This document shows, one piece after another, positions 41,843 through 49,475 of a DNA stretch of 64,000 bases (positions within the stretch are counted from its first letter, which is position 1; each line of letters begins with the position of its first letter). The stretch is from contig NZ_CP047117.1 in NCBI RefSeq assembly GCF_030440535.1, positions 1,550,001 through 1,614,000 on the forward strand. The letters are read 5' to 3'. The notes beneath the pieces are model-generated. The model was not told the origin of the DNA. It made no database searches and worked only from the letters and a program-made list of their open reading frames with translations. Source of the stretch: Corynebacterium capitovis DSM 44611. Its GTDB lineage: Bacteria > Actinomycetota > Actinomycetes > Mycobacteriales > Mycobacteriaceae. The translations under genes were made by a program, and so were the position numbers.

Positions 41843-42382
41843 CGTTTCAGCAGAAACAGGCCGTGAAAAGCCCAAACCCAACCAAAACACGCAACCACAC
41901 ACACCCCACACCAAAGCAGAGCGCACACAGCCACGCACAAAAAACAACCAACCCCCCACACCACACCACAAAACACAGCAGTGCAGCACAAAAGGCCAGC
42001 CACAAAAAACACACCACGCGAATCAATCACGCACCATGCCACCAACCACACACACCACCACCACAACCAAGCAGCAGCAGCACATGCACGCCGGCACACA
42101 CCCCACCACACCACCACAACCAAGCAGCAGCACAGCAAGACACACACAGCACACAACCAACCCACAAACAAAAGTACATTGGCACACTATCGAGTTCTCA
42201 AACACCACACGCACACCCCACCACCAACCCACACAGAGCCAGGGGCACAGCCACGCTACAAAAACCAGCGAACACTCTCCCACACCGCCGACACACCCAG
42301 TCACACAACCAAGCGCGGCGCTGTCAGTCTCGCTGACTCACACAAAGTTACACACCCCCCATCACACACACAAATCACCAGG
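41843..42382 (-). promoter_or_regulatory. rRNA operon leader and promoter region
   Basis: These 540 bases lie between murA and 16S and hold no gene. The plus strand is very A/C-rich, so the leader RNA is G/U-rich. A 24-bp direct repeat occurs at 42056 and 42109, and a leader element resembling the pre-23S element lies at 42185-42209. I could not place a confident -35/-10 pair; the rRNA promoters must lie in this stretch or inside murA, as in mycobacteria. Confidence 0.6.
42056..42132 (-). repeat. 24-bp direct repeat in the rRNA leader
   Basis: Two identical 24-base copies start at 42056 and 42109 (53-base period). Each reads CAC repeats, then AACCAA, then GCA repeats. They sit 215-290 bases upstream of 16S. 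Confidence 0.75.
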
Positions 42383-43642
42383 TCATCGCTCTTTTTCACG
42401 TTCGATGGTCGCGCCCAATTCACGCATCTTCTCCACGAAGCGCGGGTATCCCCGATCGATATGGGCCACGTCGTGGACGGTGGTGACGTCGTCGGCAACA
42501 AGCCCCGCGAGGACAAGCCCTGCGCCAGCGCGGATATCGGACGCCCACACATCGGTGGACGAGAGGTGCTCGACGCCGCGGAGGACAACGTGGTGCCCGT
42601 CCACGTTGGCGTCCGCGCCGAGCCGCAACATTTCGTCGACGAAGCGGAACCTCGCCTCGAAGACGTTCTCGGTGATGACGGACGCGCCGTCGGCAATTGT
42701 GGCGATGCCGATCGCCATCGGTTGGAGATCGGTCGGGAACCCAGGGAATGGCAGGGTTTGGTAATCGACCGCCTTCGGCCGGTTGTTCATGCGGACGCGG
42801 AAGGCTGAGTCGTAGGTTTCTACCTCCGCCCCCGCCACCTTGAGCTTGGACAGGGCTAAGTGGAGGTGACCGGGTGCAATCCCCGTCACCGTGATGTCCC
42901 CGCGCGTCATCGCTGCGGCGTAGGCCCAGGTTCCGGCCACGATGCGGTCTCCCACCACCGTGTGCTGTGTGGGGTGGAGGCGCTCGACACCGTCAATTGT
43001 CACGGTTGACGTGCCGGCTCCGCAGATCCGCGCGCCCATGGAGTTGAGCATGGCGCACAGATCGACGATTTCGGGCTCACGGGCGGCGTTGTCGAGCACC
43101 GTCCGCCCCTCCGCGAGAACCGCGGCGGTCACGATGTTCTCGGTGGCACCTACCGAGGGGAAATCCAGCTTGATGGTCGCCCCAGTGAGCTTCTCGGCCT
43201 TGGCGACGACGGCGCCGTGCTGGATGTGCGTTGTCGCCCCCAGCTTTTCCAAACCGGATTGGTGCATGTCGAGGGGGCGAGAACCGATGGCGTCGCCACC
43301 CGGAAGCGCGACGTAGGCCTCTCCGCACCGGGCGGCAAGCGGGCCGAGGACGGCGACGGAGGCCCGGAATTGCCGGACCGCATCGAAATCGGCGTGGGGG
43401 GACACTTCGGCGGGAGTCGTGATAGCCACCACGGGCCCTTCGATGGTCACATCGCAGCCCAACCCGACCAAGACATCGCGCATGAGCGGAACGTCAAGGA
43501 TCTCCGGGCAGTTGTGCAGAGTCGTCGTCCCCTCGGCGAGGAGGGCGGCGGCCATGAGTTTGAGAACACTGTTTTTCGCGCCGTCAACGGCAACGACACC
43601 GCTGAGGGAAGCGCCACCCTGGACCAAGAAACGTTCTTTCAC
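42383..43642 (-). CDS. murA: UDP-N-acetylglucosamine 1-carboxyvinyltransferase (Asp117 form)
   Basis: This is a 419-residue cytoplasmic enzyme transferring enolpyruvate from PEP to UDP-GlcNAc, the first committed step of peptidoglycan synthesis. The N-terminal [16 protein letters not shown] and SVGATENI blocks are standard. The active-site loop reads [13 protein letters not shown], with Asp117 where most bacteria have cysteine, the change that makes mycobacterial MurA insensitive to fosfomycin. I use GTG at VKERFLV, which matches the family N-terminus; a GTG three codons earlier is an alternative. Placement just upstream of the rRNA operon is also seen in mycobacteria. Confidence 0.96.
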   Translation of the reverse strand: MKERFLVQGGASLSGVVAVDGAKNSVLKLMAAALLAEGTTTLHNCPEILDVPLMRDVLVGLGCDVTIEGPVVAITTPAEVSPHADFDAVRQFRASVAVLGPLAARCGEAYVALPGGDAIGSRPLDMHQSGLEKLGATTHIQHGAVVAKAEKLTGATIKLDFPSVGATENIVTAAVLAEGRTVLDNAAREPEIVDLCAMLNSMGARICGAGTSTVTIDGVERLHPTQHTVVGDRIVAGTWAYAAAMTRGDITVTGIAPGHLHLALSKLKVAGAEVETYDSAFRVRMNNRPKAVDYQTLPFPGFPTDLQPMAIGIATIADGASVITENVFEARFRFVDEMLRLGADANVDGHHVVLRGVEHLSSTDVWASDIRAGAGLVLAGLVADDVTTVHDVAHIDRGYPRFVEKMRELGATIEREKER

Positions 43643-43698
43643 GCCCACCACAGTACAGCGGGCACCGACACTCCCCCGCCCCCGTCGGGTGCAGCCTT

Positions 43699-44541
43699 TT
43701 AGGGCAGCGCGCCGATGCGGCGGGCCGCGTTAACGGCCTCGTAGCGGGTGTGCGCGCCGAGTTTGCGCATCACGCTGCGGAGGTAGGACTTGACGGTCTC
43801 CGCACCGATGCCCATTTCCTCCGCAGCCTCGACGTTGGTGTGGCCCAGCGCAACGCAGGACAAGACGTCGAGTTCCCGCGCGGACAACTTGGTGGACTGC
43901 TTGATCCGCACGGGGGAGACCATCTGGTCACACAAGCCCTCTAGCTCTCGCCGCAGCTCCTCGTCGGCAACTCGATTAGCCAGCATGCGCAGCTTCGAGT
44001 GAGTGGAACGGACCTGCTCCCACTCGGCGCCGTTCATCACGCGGCCCGATTTCAAGGCGCCTTTGCCGGCCTCAGCGCGTCGTAAAGCGGTGTTGACCGC
44101 GAGGTCCTGCTCTAGGGTGCGGGCGGTCATCGTCACTTCCTCGATGACCTTGTCCCCTAGCCTCACCGGCGAATGAACACCGACGTAGAGCACGCCCCGT
44201 ATCTCGCGCTGAACGATAACGGGTACCGCCACGAGGGAGTGCAGCCCCTCGTCTTGGATGTGTCGGTCGTACTCGTGGGAGATGACGTTGGCGCGGGTGT
44301 AGTCGGAGATACCCACCGCGCGGCGGGTGGCGACGACCCGGCCGCCCATGCCCGCACCCGGCTCGACGATGAGATTTTGCAGCGCGGGGGTTCGCAAACC
44401 GATCCACTGCGTGATCTGCAACCGGTTGTCCGGCAGGAGGGTCGCGTACATGGCCACCGGGATACCCGTCGCGGTCTTGAGAGCCGTGAGCGCTGCGCGG
44501 ATGGCGTCGTCGTCATCCTTCATTCGTTGCGCGTCCATCAT
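43699..44541 (-). CDS. ramA: RamA, LuxR-type regulator of acetate and central metabolism
   Basis: This is a 280-residue transcription regulator with an N-terminal GAF-like domain (about residues 10-150) and a C-terminal LuxR helix-turn-helix ([36 protein letters not shown], in parts around 220-255). It closely matches C. glutamicum RamA ([41 protein letters not shown]). RamA activates acetate-utilisation and other carbon genes. Candidate targets mctC, gltA and rpf lie in this same window. The second methionine is an equally good start. Confidence 0.95.
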   Translation of the reverse strand: MMDAQRMKDDDDAIRAALTALKTATGIPVAMYATLLPDNRLQITQWIGLRTPALQNLIVEPGAGMGGRVVATRRAVGISDYTRANVISHEYDRHIQDEGLHSLVAVPVIVQREIRGVLYVGVHSPVRLGDKVIEEVTMTARTLEQDLAVNTALRRAEAGKGALKSGRVMNGAEWEQVRSTHSKLRMLANRVADEELRRELEGLCDQMVSPVRIKQSTKLSARELDVLSCVALGHTNVEAAEEMGIGAETVKSYLRSVMRKLGAHTRYEAVNAARRIGALP

Positions 44542-44717
44542 CGTTCCTTAGAACCTCCACCCCTACGGGTGTCCCCGGGGGGACCTAGTGTCGCCCGAAC
44601 TCGGTTGTGAAACCGCGCCCGTTATGCAATGAGCGTCATCATATCGCGAAATCGGGGGTAGCCAAATCGCCGCCCATGCCCCCTATCCCCGGCGCAAACT
44701 GCTCAGTACATTTTAAG

Positions 44718-44749
44718 TATACCGCTCTGTCTAGGCAGCTGTGTATAAT
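44718..44749 (+). promoter_or_regulatory. cysK promoter with McbR-type operator
   Basis: TATAC-CGCTCT-GTCTA (44718-44733) matches the McbR operator TAGAC-N6-GTCTA with one mismatch. TATAAT at 44744-44749 is a perfect -10 box, and the operator covers the -35 position, so the repressor would block RNA polymerase. McbR control of cysK is known in C. glutamicum. Confidence 0.8.
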
Positions 44750-44833
44750 GGCGCGGTGTACCCAGCAACATCTAGCCACGCGCCCGGGGAGGATGAGCCG
44801 GGCCGCGGGCGGACCACAGAAGGAGCAGTACAC

Positions 44834-45769
44834 ATGGCGAACATCGCACACAACGTCCTCGACCTCGTCGGCGGGACCCCGCTTGTCGAGCTTCACCGCG
44901 TCACGGCCGATTCCAAGGCGCGCGTCGTCGCAAAGCTCGAGTTCTACAACCCGGCCAACTCCGTGAAGGACCGTATTGGTAAGGCCATCGTCGAGGCGGC
45001 GGAGGCCTCCGGCGAGCTTAAGCCGGGTGGCACGATCGTCGAGGCCACCTCAGGTAACACGGGCATCGCCCTCGCCCTGGCCGGTGCGGCTAAGGGATAC
45101 CACGTCATCCTGACCATGCCCGAAACCATGTCCACCGAGCGCCGCGTCGTCTTGCGCGCGCTCGGCGCCGAGATCGTTCTCACCCCGGGCGCGGCCGGGA
45201 TGAAGGGCGCCGTGGAGAAGGCCAACGAGATCGTCGCGACGAACGCCAACGCCATCCTCGCCCGGCAGTTCGAGAACGAAGCGAACCCGCGGATCCACTA
45301 CGAGACGACGGGCCCCGAAGTCTGGAACGACACCGACGGCGCCATTGATATCCTCGTCGCCGGCGTCGGCACCGGTGGAACGATCTCCGGTGCGGGAAAG
45401 TACCTCAAGGAGCAAAACCCCGACATCCAGCTCGTTGCGGTTGAGCCGTCTGCGTCGCCCCTCCTGTCGAAGGGTGAGGCCGGGCCCCACAAGATCCAGG
45501 GCCTCGGCGCGAACTTCGTCCCCGGCACCCTCAACCGCGAGATTGTCGACGAGATTATCACCGTCTCCAACGAGGACGCCGTCTCGACCTCTCGTGCCCT
45601 TGCCCGCGAGGAGGGCGTCCTCGCCGGCATTTCCACCGGCGCAAACCTGAAGGCCGCTCTGGAGCTTGCCGCGCGTCCCGAGAACGAGGGCAAGACGATC
45701 GTCTTCATCGCCTGCGACTTCGGCGAACGCTATATCTCCACAATCCTCTACGAAGACATCCGCGACTAA
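44834..45769 (+). CDS. cysK: Cysteine synthase (O-acetylserine sulfhydrylase A)
   Basis: This is a 311-residue PLP enzyme making cysteine from O-acetylserine and sulfide. The PLP lysine is K45 in [12 protein letters not shown], the substrate loop is [10 protein letters not shown], the phosphate cup is [12 protein letters not shown], and the [12 protein letters not shown] segment is typical of CysK. AGAAGGAG precedes the ATG. The two genes cysK and cysE are adjacent, as for the cysteine synthase complex, whose CysE tail (ending DPGSYVI) can bind the CysK active site. Confidence 0.97.
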   Translation: MANIAHNVLDLVGGTPLVELHRVTADSKARVVAKLEFYNPANSVKDRIGKAIVEAAEASGELKPGGTIVEATSGNTGIALALAGAAKGYHVILTMPETMSTERRVVLRALGAEIVLTPGAAGMKGAVEKANEIVATNANAILARQFENEANPRIHYETTGPEVWNDTDGAIDILVAGVGTGGTISGAGKYLKEQNPDIQLVAVEPSASPLLSKGEAGPHKIQGLGANFVPGTLNREIVDEIITVSNEDAVSTSRALAREEGVLAGISTGANLKAALELAARPENEGKTIVFIACDFGERYISTILYEDIRD

Positions 45770-45789
45770 GAACTCTTCGCTTGTCGATG

Positions 45790-45826
45790 CCCCCCGCGGC
45801 CCCGGTTCACCGCCGGCCGCGGGGGG
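45790..45826 (+). terminator. Hairpin between cysK and cysE
   Basis: CCCCCCGCGGCC and GGCCGCGGGGGG form a perfect 12-bp stem with a 13-base loop, followed by CTGAATATTTTG. It probably ends the cysK transcript, so cysE uses its own promoter. Confidence 0.65.
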
Positions 45827-45862
45827 CTGAATATTTTGCCCGGCCCGCGTGCTACCCGCTGC

Positions 45863-45868
45863 TAGACT
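45863..45868 (+). promoter_or_regulatory. Extended -10 box placing cysE transcript start at its ATG
   Basis: TGC-TAGACT ends nine bases before the cysE ATG, so transcription should start at or next to the A of the start codon. No ribosome-binding sequence is present. A leaderless mRNA is inferred. Confidence 0.55.
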
Positions 45869-45876
45869 CTGCGGGC

Positions 45877-46476
45877 ATGATGGCGGAGGTACGCAACGCA
45901 ATTCACATGGTCCGCGAGGATCTCCACAACGCCAGGAACCACGACCCCGCCGCGCGGGGCGACCTCGAAAACGCAGTTGTGTACTCGGGTCTTCATGCCA
46001 TCTGGGTGCACCGCCTATGCCACCGTATGTGGAACCGCGGCTGGAAAGCTCCGGCCCGCGTTCTCGCGCAGCTCAATCGCTTTTTCACCGGCATCGAGAT
46101 CCACCCGGGAGCGAGGATTGGCCGGCGCTTCTTTATCGACCACGGGATGGGCATTGTCATCGGAGAAACCGCCGAGATCGGCGACGGCGTGATGCTCTAC
46201 CACGGCGTCACCCTGGGCGGGCAGGTCCTCACCCAGACCAAGCGGCACCCCACGATCCACGACAACGTCACGATCGGCGCCGGGGCCAAGGTGCTCGGCC
46301 CGGTCGAGATCGGGGCGAATTCCGCCATCGGGGCCAACGCCGTCGTGACGAAGAGCGTGCCCCCCAACTCCATCGCGGTGGGTATCCCCGCGAAGGTGCG
46401 GGAACGCAAGAACGATGAGGTGAACAAGCTCGTCGACCCCGACAAGTACTTCGACCCCGGAAGCTACGTCATCTAA
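45877..46476 (+). CDS. cysE: Serine O-acetyltransferase
   Basis: This is a 199-residue enzyme acetylating serine with acetyl-CoA, the entry to cysteine synthesis. The C-terminal two thirds show left-handed parallel beta-helix hexapeptide repeats ([54 protein letters not shown]), with catalytic His in FFIDHGMG and HGVTLGG. The short N-terminal domain is typical of actinobacterial CysE. The start has no ribosome-binding site; the -10 box TAGACT fits a leaderless start. The tail ends SYVI, suited to docking in CysK. Confidence 0.93.
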   Translation: MMAEVRNAIHMVREDLHNARNHDPAARGDLENAVVYSGLHAIWVHRLCHRMWNRGWKAPARVLAQLNRFFTGIEIHPGARIGRRFFIDHGMGIVIGETAEIGDGVMLYHGVTLGGQVLTQTKRHPTIHDNVTIGAGAKVLGPVEIGANSAIGANAVVTKSVPPNSIAVGIPAKVRERKNDEVNKLVDPDKYFDPGSYVI

Positions 46477-46772
46477 TCGGCCGAGACGAGGCTCTGGTAG
46501 TCCGGGTTTTGCTCGATGAAGCGCTCCACAGCCGAGCAGGCGGGCGTAACTCGGAGGCCGCGGGAGGAGACGTCGTCAAGAGCGAAGGCGATCAGCGGCT
46601 TCGACAGGCCCTGTCCACGGTACTTGGGGTACACGACGGTGTGCGGCATCACGCGCACCCCCTCGTGGTCTTTGTACGACGCGAAACCAGCAACCTCGCC
46701 GCCTACGCGTAGCTCGTAGCGGCTCTCGTCGGGGTTGTCCCTCAGATCGAACTCTGGCTGCTCTGCCATCAC
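46473..46772 (-). CDS. Small GNAT-like N-acetyltransferase (YidJ-type)
   Basis: This is a 99-residue protein of the compact GCN5-related acetyltransferase family (Acetyltransf_CG type). The acetyl-CoA binding loop is in [20 protein letters not shown], followed by [15 protein letters not shown]. It overlaps the cysE end by four bases in convergent orientation. The second methionine (MAEQPEF) may be the start. The substrate, possibly a protein N-terminus or a small amine, is unknown. Confidence 0.88.
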   Translation of the reverse strand: MMAEQPEFDLRDNPDESRYELRVGGEVAGFASYKDHEGVRVMPHTVVYPKYRGQGLSKPLIAFALDDVSSRGLRVTPACSAVERFIEQNPDYQSLVSAD

Positions 46773-46823
46773 TAGACTCCTTCGTCGACGGTCGGTCGAT
46801 GTCCTACCCTACCGCGGTAACAC

Positions 46824-46855
46824 TCAACCCCCTCCACCGGAGTGAAGGGGGTTGA
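46824..46855 (-). terminator. Terminator after tRNA-Phe
   Basis: TCAACCCCCT and AGGGGGTTGA form a 10-bp stem with a 12-base loop on the minus strand, right after the tRNA-Phe gene. The T-run is short (GTGTTACC). Confidence 0.65.
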
Positions 46856-46860
46856 CGGTG

Positions 46861-46933
46861 TGGCCAGAGCCAGGATCGAACTGGCGACCCCACACTTTTC
46901 AGGCGTGTGCTCTACCGACTGAGCTATCTGGCC
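46861..46933 (-). tRNA. tRNA-Phe (anticodon GAA)
   Basis: This is a 73-base cloverleaf with acceptor GGCCAGA/TCTGGCC, anticodon loop CTGAAAA and T-loop GTTCGATCC. No CCA is encoded. It is the last gene of a two-tRNA unit behind tRNA-Asp. Confidence 0.96.
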
Positions 46934-46956
46934 AGAACCGCTACGAGGCGATTCCG

Positions 46957-47030
46957 CGACCCTGACGGGACTTGAACCCGCGACCTCCGCCGTGACAGGG
47001 CGGCGCGCTAACCAACTGCGCCACAGGGCC
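46957..47030 (-). tRNA. tRNA-Asp (anticodon GTC), copy 1
   Basis: This is a 74-base cloverleaf with acceptor GGCCCTG/CAGGGTC, anticodon loop CTGTCAC and T-loop GTTCAAGTC. The sequence is identical to copy 2 at 47250-47323. It is transcribed together with tRNA-Phe. Confidence 0.96.
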
Positions 47031-47047
47031 ATATTTACTTAGTCGGT

Positions 47048-47061
47048 GTGCCGTGCGGCAC
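47048..47061 (-). other. Palindromic leader hairpin ahead of tRNA-Asp copy 1
   Basis: GTGCCG-TG-CGGCAC lies between the predicted transcription start and the tRNA. In the transcript it forms a GTGCC stem closed by a GCAC loop. The same loop occurs in the leader of the tRNA-Glu unit. Confidence 0.55.
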
Positions 47062-47069
47062 GAATAGTT

Positions 47070-47099
47070 AATGTACACAGACTTGTAATGCGGGCACAA
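47070..47099 (-). promoter_or_regulatory. Promoter of the tRNA-Asp/Phe unit
   Basis: On the minus strand TTGTGC (47094-47099) and TACATT (47070-47075) have an 18-base spacer. Transcription would start just before the GCAC-loop hairpin. Confidence 0.5.
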
Positions 47100-47189
47100 A
47101 TCGCCAGCTAGAGCGCCGTTTTGTCCGAATGGGCCGGCGGGGTGTTTCAGTGCAAGAAAGCGCCTCCCGCACGGCTGCGGGAAAACGAA

Positions 47190-47235
47190 ACAACCCCGCG
47201 CGGGCAGAACCGTCGTTCCACCTGCGCGGGGTTGT
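47190..47235 (-). terminator. Terminator after tRNA-Asp copy 2
   Basis: ACAACCCCGCGC and its complement form a 12-bp stem (47190-47201 with 47224-47235). On the minus strand it is followed by TTTCGTTTT. It separates the Glu-Asp unit from the Asp-Phe unit. Confidence 0.82.
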
Positions 47236-47249
47236 GTGCCGCCGTGAAG

Positions 47250-47323
47250 CGACCCTGACGGGACTTGAACCCGCGACCTCCGCCGTGACAGGGCGGCGCG
47301 CTAACCAACTGCGCCACAGGGCC
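47250..47323 (-). tRNA. tRNA-Asp (anticodon GTC), copy 2
   Basis: This is identical in sequence to copy 1, 74 bases, with acceptor GGCCCTG/CAGGGTC and anticodon loop CTGTCAC. It follows tRNA-Glu by 30 bases in the same unit. Confidence 0.96.
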
Positions 47324-47353
47324 ATATTCATAGTGCAGAGCGCTTAGCTCGCG

Positions 47354-47426
47354 TACCCCCAACGGGATTCGAACCCGTGTTGCCGCCGTGAAAGGGCGGA
47401 GTCCTAGGCCACTAGACGATGGGGGC
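47354..47426 (-). tRNA. tRNA-Glu (anticodon TTC)
   Basis: This is a 73-base cloverleaf with acceptor GCCCCCA/TGGGGGT, anticodon loop CTTTCAC and T-loop GTTCGAATC. It heads the Glu-Asp unit. Confidence 0.96.
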
Positions 47427-47436
47427 CCGCTCATCC

Positions 47437-47452
47437 GAGAACGTGCGTTCTC
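47437..47452 (-). other. Palindromic leader hairpin ahead of tRNA-Glu
   Basis: GAGAACG-TG-CGTTCTC is a perfect 16-bp palindrome ten bases before the tRNA. In RNA it folds as a GAGAAC stem with a GCAC loop, like the element before tRNA-Asp copy 1. Confidence 0.55.
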
Positions 47453-47465
47453 AGGCAGCCCGGTA

Positions 47466-47495
47466 ATCATAAACCAGCGTTCCCAGAGCGGACAA
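47466..47495 (-). promoter_or_regulatory. Promoter of the tRNA-Glu/Asp unit
   Basis: On the minus strand TTGTCC (47490-47495) and TATGAT (47466-47471) have an 18-base spacer, with the start about 30 bases before tRNA-Glu. Confidence 0.6.
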
Positions 47496-47563
47496 ACCTG
47501 CAGTACAGGGGCAACACAGCAACCCTCCCCGGGATCTGGAAAGGCGCATGCTGCAAAACAAAA

Positions 47564-47594
47564 ACCCCTACTCGCTGCAATCGCGAACAGGGGT
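47564..47594 (-). terminator. Terminator after tRNA-Lys
   Basis: ACCCCT pairs with AGGGGT, with an inner TCGC/GCGA stem, and is followed on the minus strand by TTTTGTTTTG. This is a good intrinsic terminator. Confidence 0.85.
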
Positions 47595-47600
47595 GCAATG

Positions 47601-47673
47601 TGGGCCCTCCGGGGCTCGAACCCGGGACCTGCGGATTAAAAGTCCGTAGCTCTACCAACTGAGCTAAAGGCCC
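47601..47673 (-). tRNA. tRNA-Lys (anticodon TTT)
   Basis: This is a 73-base cloverleaf with acceptor GGGCCTT/GAGGGCCC-type pairing, anticodon loop CTTTTAA and T-loop GTTCGAGCC. It has no obvious promoter of its own between its 5' end and the upstream CoA-transferase gene. Confidence 0.95.
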
Positions 47674-47675
47674 GT

Positions 47676-47727
47676 GGAGCCCATCCTAACGGGTGGGCTC
47701 CCCGCGCCAAAAATCGGGTGCGGGGAG
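47676..47727 (-). terminator. Two overlapping alternative hairpins between the CoA-transferase gene and tRNA-Lys
   Basis: CTCCCCGC/GCGGGGAG (47698-47705 with 47720-47727) and GGAGCCCA/TGGGCTCC (47676-47683 with 47694-47701) share four bases, so only one can form at a time. The first could end the CoA-transferase transcript; the second would free read-through into tRNA-Lys. Neither has a T-run. Confidence 0.45.
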
Positions 47728-47739
47728 GCTCGCCGGTGG

Positions 47740-49248
47740 CTAGCTCTCCTTTTGCATCGTCCCCGTCTCGTCCATCCGCAGGTGGAAGTCGAAGGCGTGG
47801 CGCAGATCGTGCGGGGTGGCCTGGTACTTGGACTTCGAGGCCTGCTCGACGTATTCCTCGAGGAGGGGGCGGAAGGTCGGGTGGGCGATGGAGATCATCT
47901 TCTGCACGCGTTCTCGCGGCGCCAGGCCGCGCAGGTCGGCGACACCGTACTCCGTGACAAAGACCATCGCGTCGTGCTCGGTGTGGTCGACGTGGGAGAC
48001 GAAGGGGACGATCGCGGAGATCGCCCCGTCCTTGGCCACCGACGGGGAAATGAAGGAGGAGATGTAGGCGTTGCGGGTGAAGTCGCCGGACCCGCCCAGG
48101 GCGTTCATCAGGCGGGTGCCGTTGATGTGGGTGGAGTTCGCATTGCCGTAGATGTCCGCCTCAATCATTCCGTTGGAGGCGATCAGGCCCGTGCGGCGAA
48201 TCACCTCGGGGTGGTTGGAGATGGACTGCGGGCGCAGGATGATCGAGTTGCGGTAGCGCGACGCCTCGTTGTTCATCTTCTCCGCGTATTCAGGCGAGAG
48301 GGAGAACGAGGTGGCAGAGGCCACGGTCATCTTGCCCGCGTCGATAAGATTGACCATCCCATCCTGGATAACCTCCGTGTACGCCTGAATGTTCTCGAAC
48401 TTGGAGTCCATCAGCCCGGCCATCACGGCGTTAGGAACGTTGCCCACACCGGACTGCATAACGTAGCCGTCGTAGGTAAGGCGGCCGAACTTCACCTCCG
48501 TCTCGAGGAAGTCGAGGAAGTTCCCCGCGATCTGCTCAGACACTGCGTCGAGGGCCTTGAAGGGGGCGTTGCGATCGGGGTCATTCGTCAAGACCACTGC
48601 GACGACCTTTTCCGGGTCAATCTCGACGTAGGTCGTGCCGATCCGGTCCCCGGCCTTCGTAATGGGGATGGGCACGCGATTCGGCAGCGGCGGAACCGTC
48701 CAAATGTCGTGCATCCCCTCGAGCTCGGCGGACTGCCACTCGTTGACCTCGATAATGATCCGCTGGGCCGCGTTGAGGAACTCCACGGAGTTGCCCACGG
48801 AGGAGGACGGGACGATGTTGCCTTCCTCGGTGATCCGCACGGCCTCGACGATGGCAACATCGAGCTGCCCGAAGAAGCCTTCCTCCACCATCATTCCCGA
48901 GTGGGATAGGTGGATGTCCTGGAACTTGAGCTCACCGGCGTTGATCTTGTTCCGCATCTGCGGGTCCGACTGGTAGGGCATGCGATAGCGCAGGGCGTTG
49001 GCTTCGGCCAAAACCCCGTCACACTCGGGCGCCGTCGACGCCCCCGTGAAGAGGTCGATGCTGAAGTCCTCACCTCTCCCGTGGGCTTCCTTGGCCTTTT
49101 CAGCGATCGCCGCGGGCATCGCCTTGGGGTAACCGGCTCCGGTGAAGCCGGAAATGCCGACCTTGTCTCCGTGGGCAATGAACTGGGCAGCCTCTTCGGC
49201 CGTCATTACACGTCCGCGCAACGAGTCGTTGGCGATGCGATCAGTCAT
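47740..49248 (-). CDS. actA: Acetyl-CoA hydrolase/CoA-transferase (succinyl-CoA:acetate type)
   Basis: This 502-residue enzyme matches the Cat1-like CoA-transferase family. It probably moves CoA between acetyl-CoA and succinate or related acids. The catalytic glutamate is in VTEYGVADLRG, a glycine-rich GGSGDFTRNA loop binds CoA, and the N-terminal part has GFTGAGYPKA and LFTGAST. I chose ATG at MTDRIANDS, with AAGGAG about 11 bases upstream. C. glutamicum has an orthologue at the same place (CtfA/ActA), which links acetate metabolism to RamA. Preferred acceptor is inferred. Confidence 0.9.
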   Translation of the reverse strand: MTDRIANDSLRGRVMTAEEAAQFIAHGDKVGISGFTGAGYPKAMPAAIAEKAKEAHGRGEDFSIDLFTGASTAPECDGVLAEANALRYRMPYQSDPQMRNKINAGELKFQDIHLSHSGMMVEEGFFGQLDVAIVEAVRITEEGNIVPSSSVGNSVEFLNAAQRIIIEVNEWQSAELEGMHDIWTVPPLPNRVPIPITKAGDRIGTTYVEIDPEKVVAVVLTNDPDRNAPFKALDAVSEQIAGNFLDFLETEVKFGRLTYDGYVMQSGVGNVPNAVMAGLMDSKFENIQAYTEVIQDGMVNLIDAGKMTVASATSFSLSPEYAEKMNNEASRYRNSIILRPQSISNHPEVIRRTGLIASNGMIEADIYGNANSTHINGTRLMNALGGSGDFTRNAYISSFISPSVAKDGAISAIVPFVSHVDHTEHDAMVFVTEYGVADLRGLAPRERVQKMISIAHPTFRPLLEEYVEQASKSKYQATPHDLRHAFDFHLRMDETGTMQKES

Positions 49249-49475
49249 GGACAGAATCACTCCTTAGGTAGGGGATAACAGTTTCAGCTTATTCCGATTT
49301 ACCTACAACAGCCATACGCATATTTCCACTACCCCGCCCGGTGCTACCCCCGGATACGCAACGCTGCAGGCACACACGGTAATGCCGTAAGCCGCGCCTC
49401 CCCACCCCACCCCTGCTGGCCGACCACGTCACGACACGTGAATCTGCTGTCCGTGGGCGTAAACTAACAAGGGCT

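Noticed and set aside
42056-42132. CRISPR-like repetition in the rRNA leader
   Set aside because: Only two copies of a CAC/GCA-type repeat exist, with no regular spacers and no cas genes nearby.
47437-47452. LexA/SOS box in GAGAACG-TG-CGTTCTC
   Set aside because: The pattern lacks the TCGAA/TTCGA ends of actinobacterial LexA boxes and lies between a promoter and a tRNA.
46772-47470. Repeated short peptides beginning MALWRSWLARRPVTAEVAGSSP
   Set aside because: They are translations of the two identical tRNA-Asp genes and flanks, not proteins.
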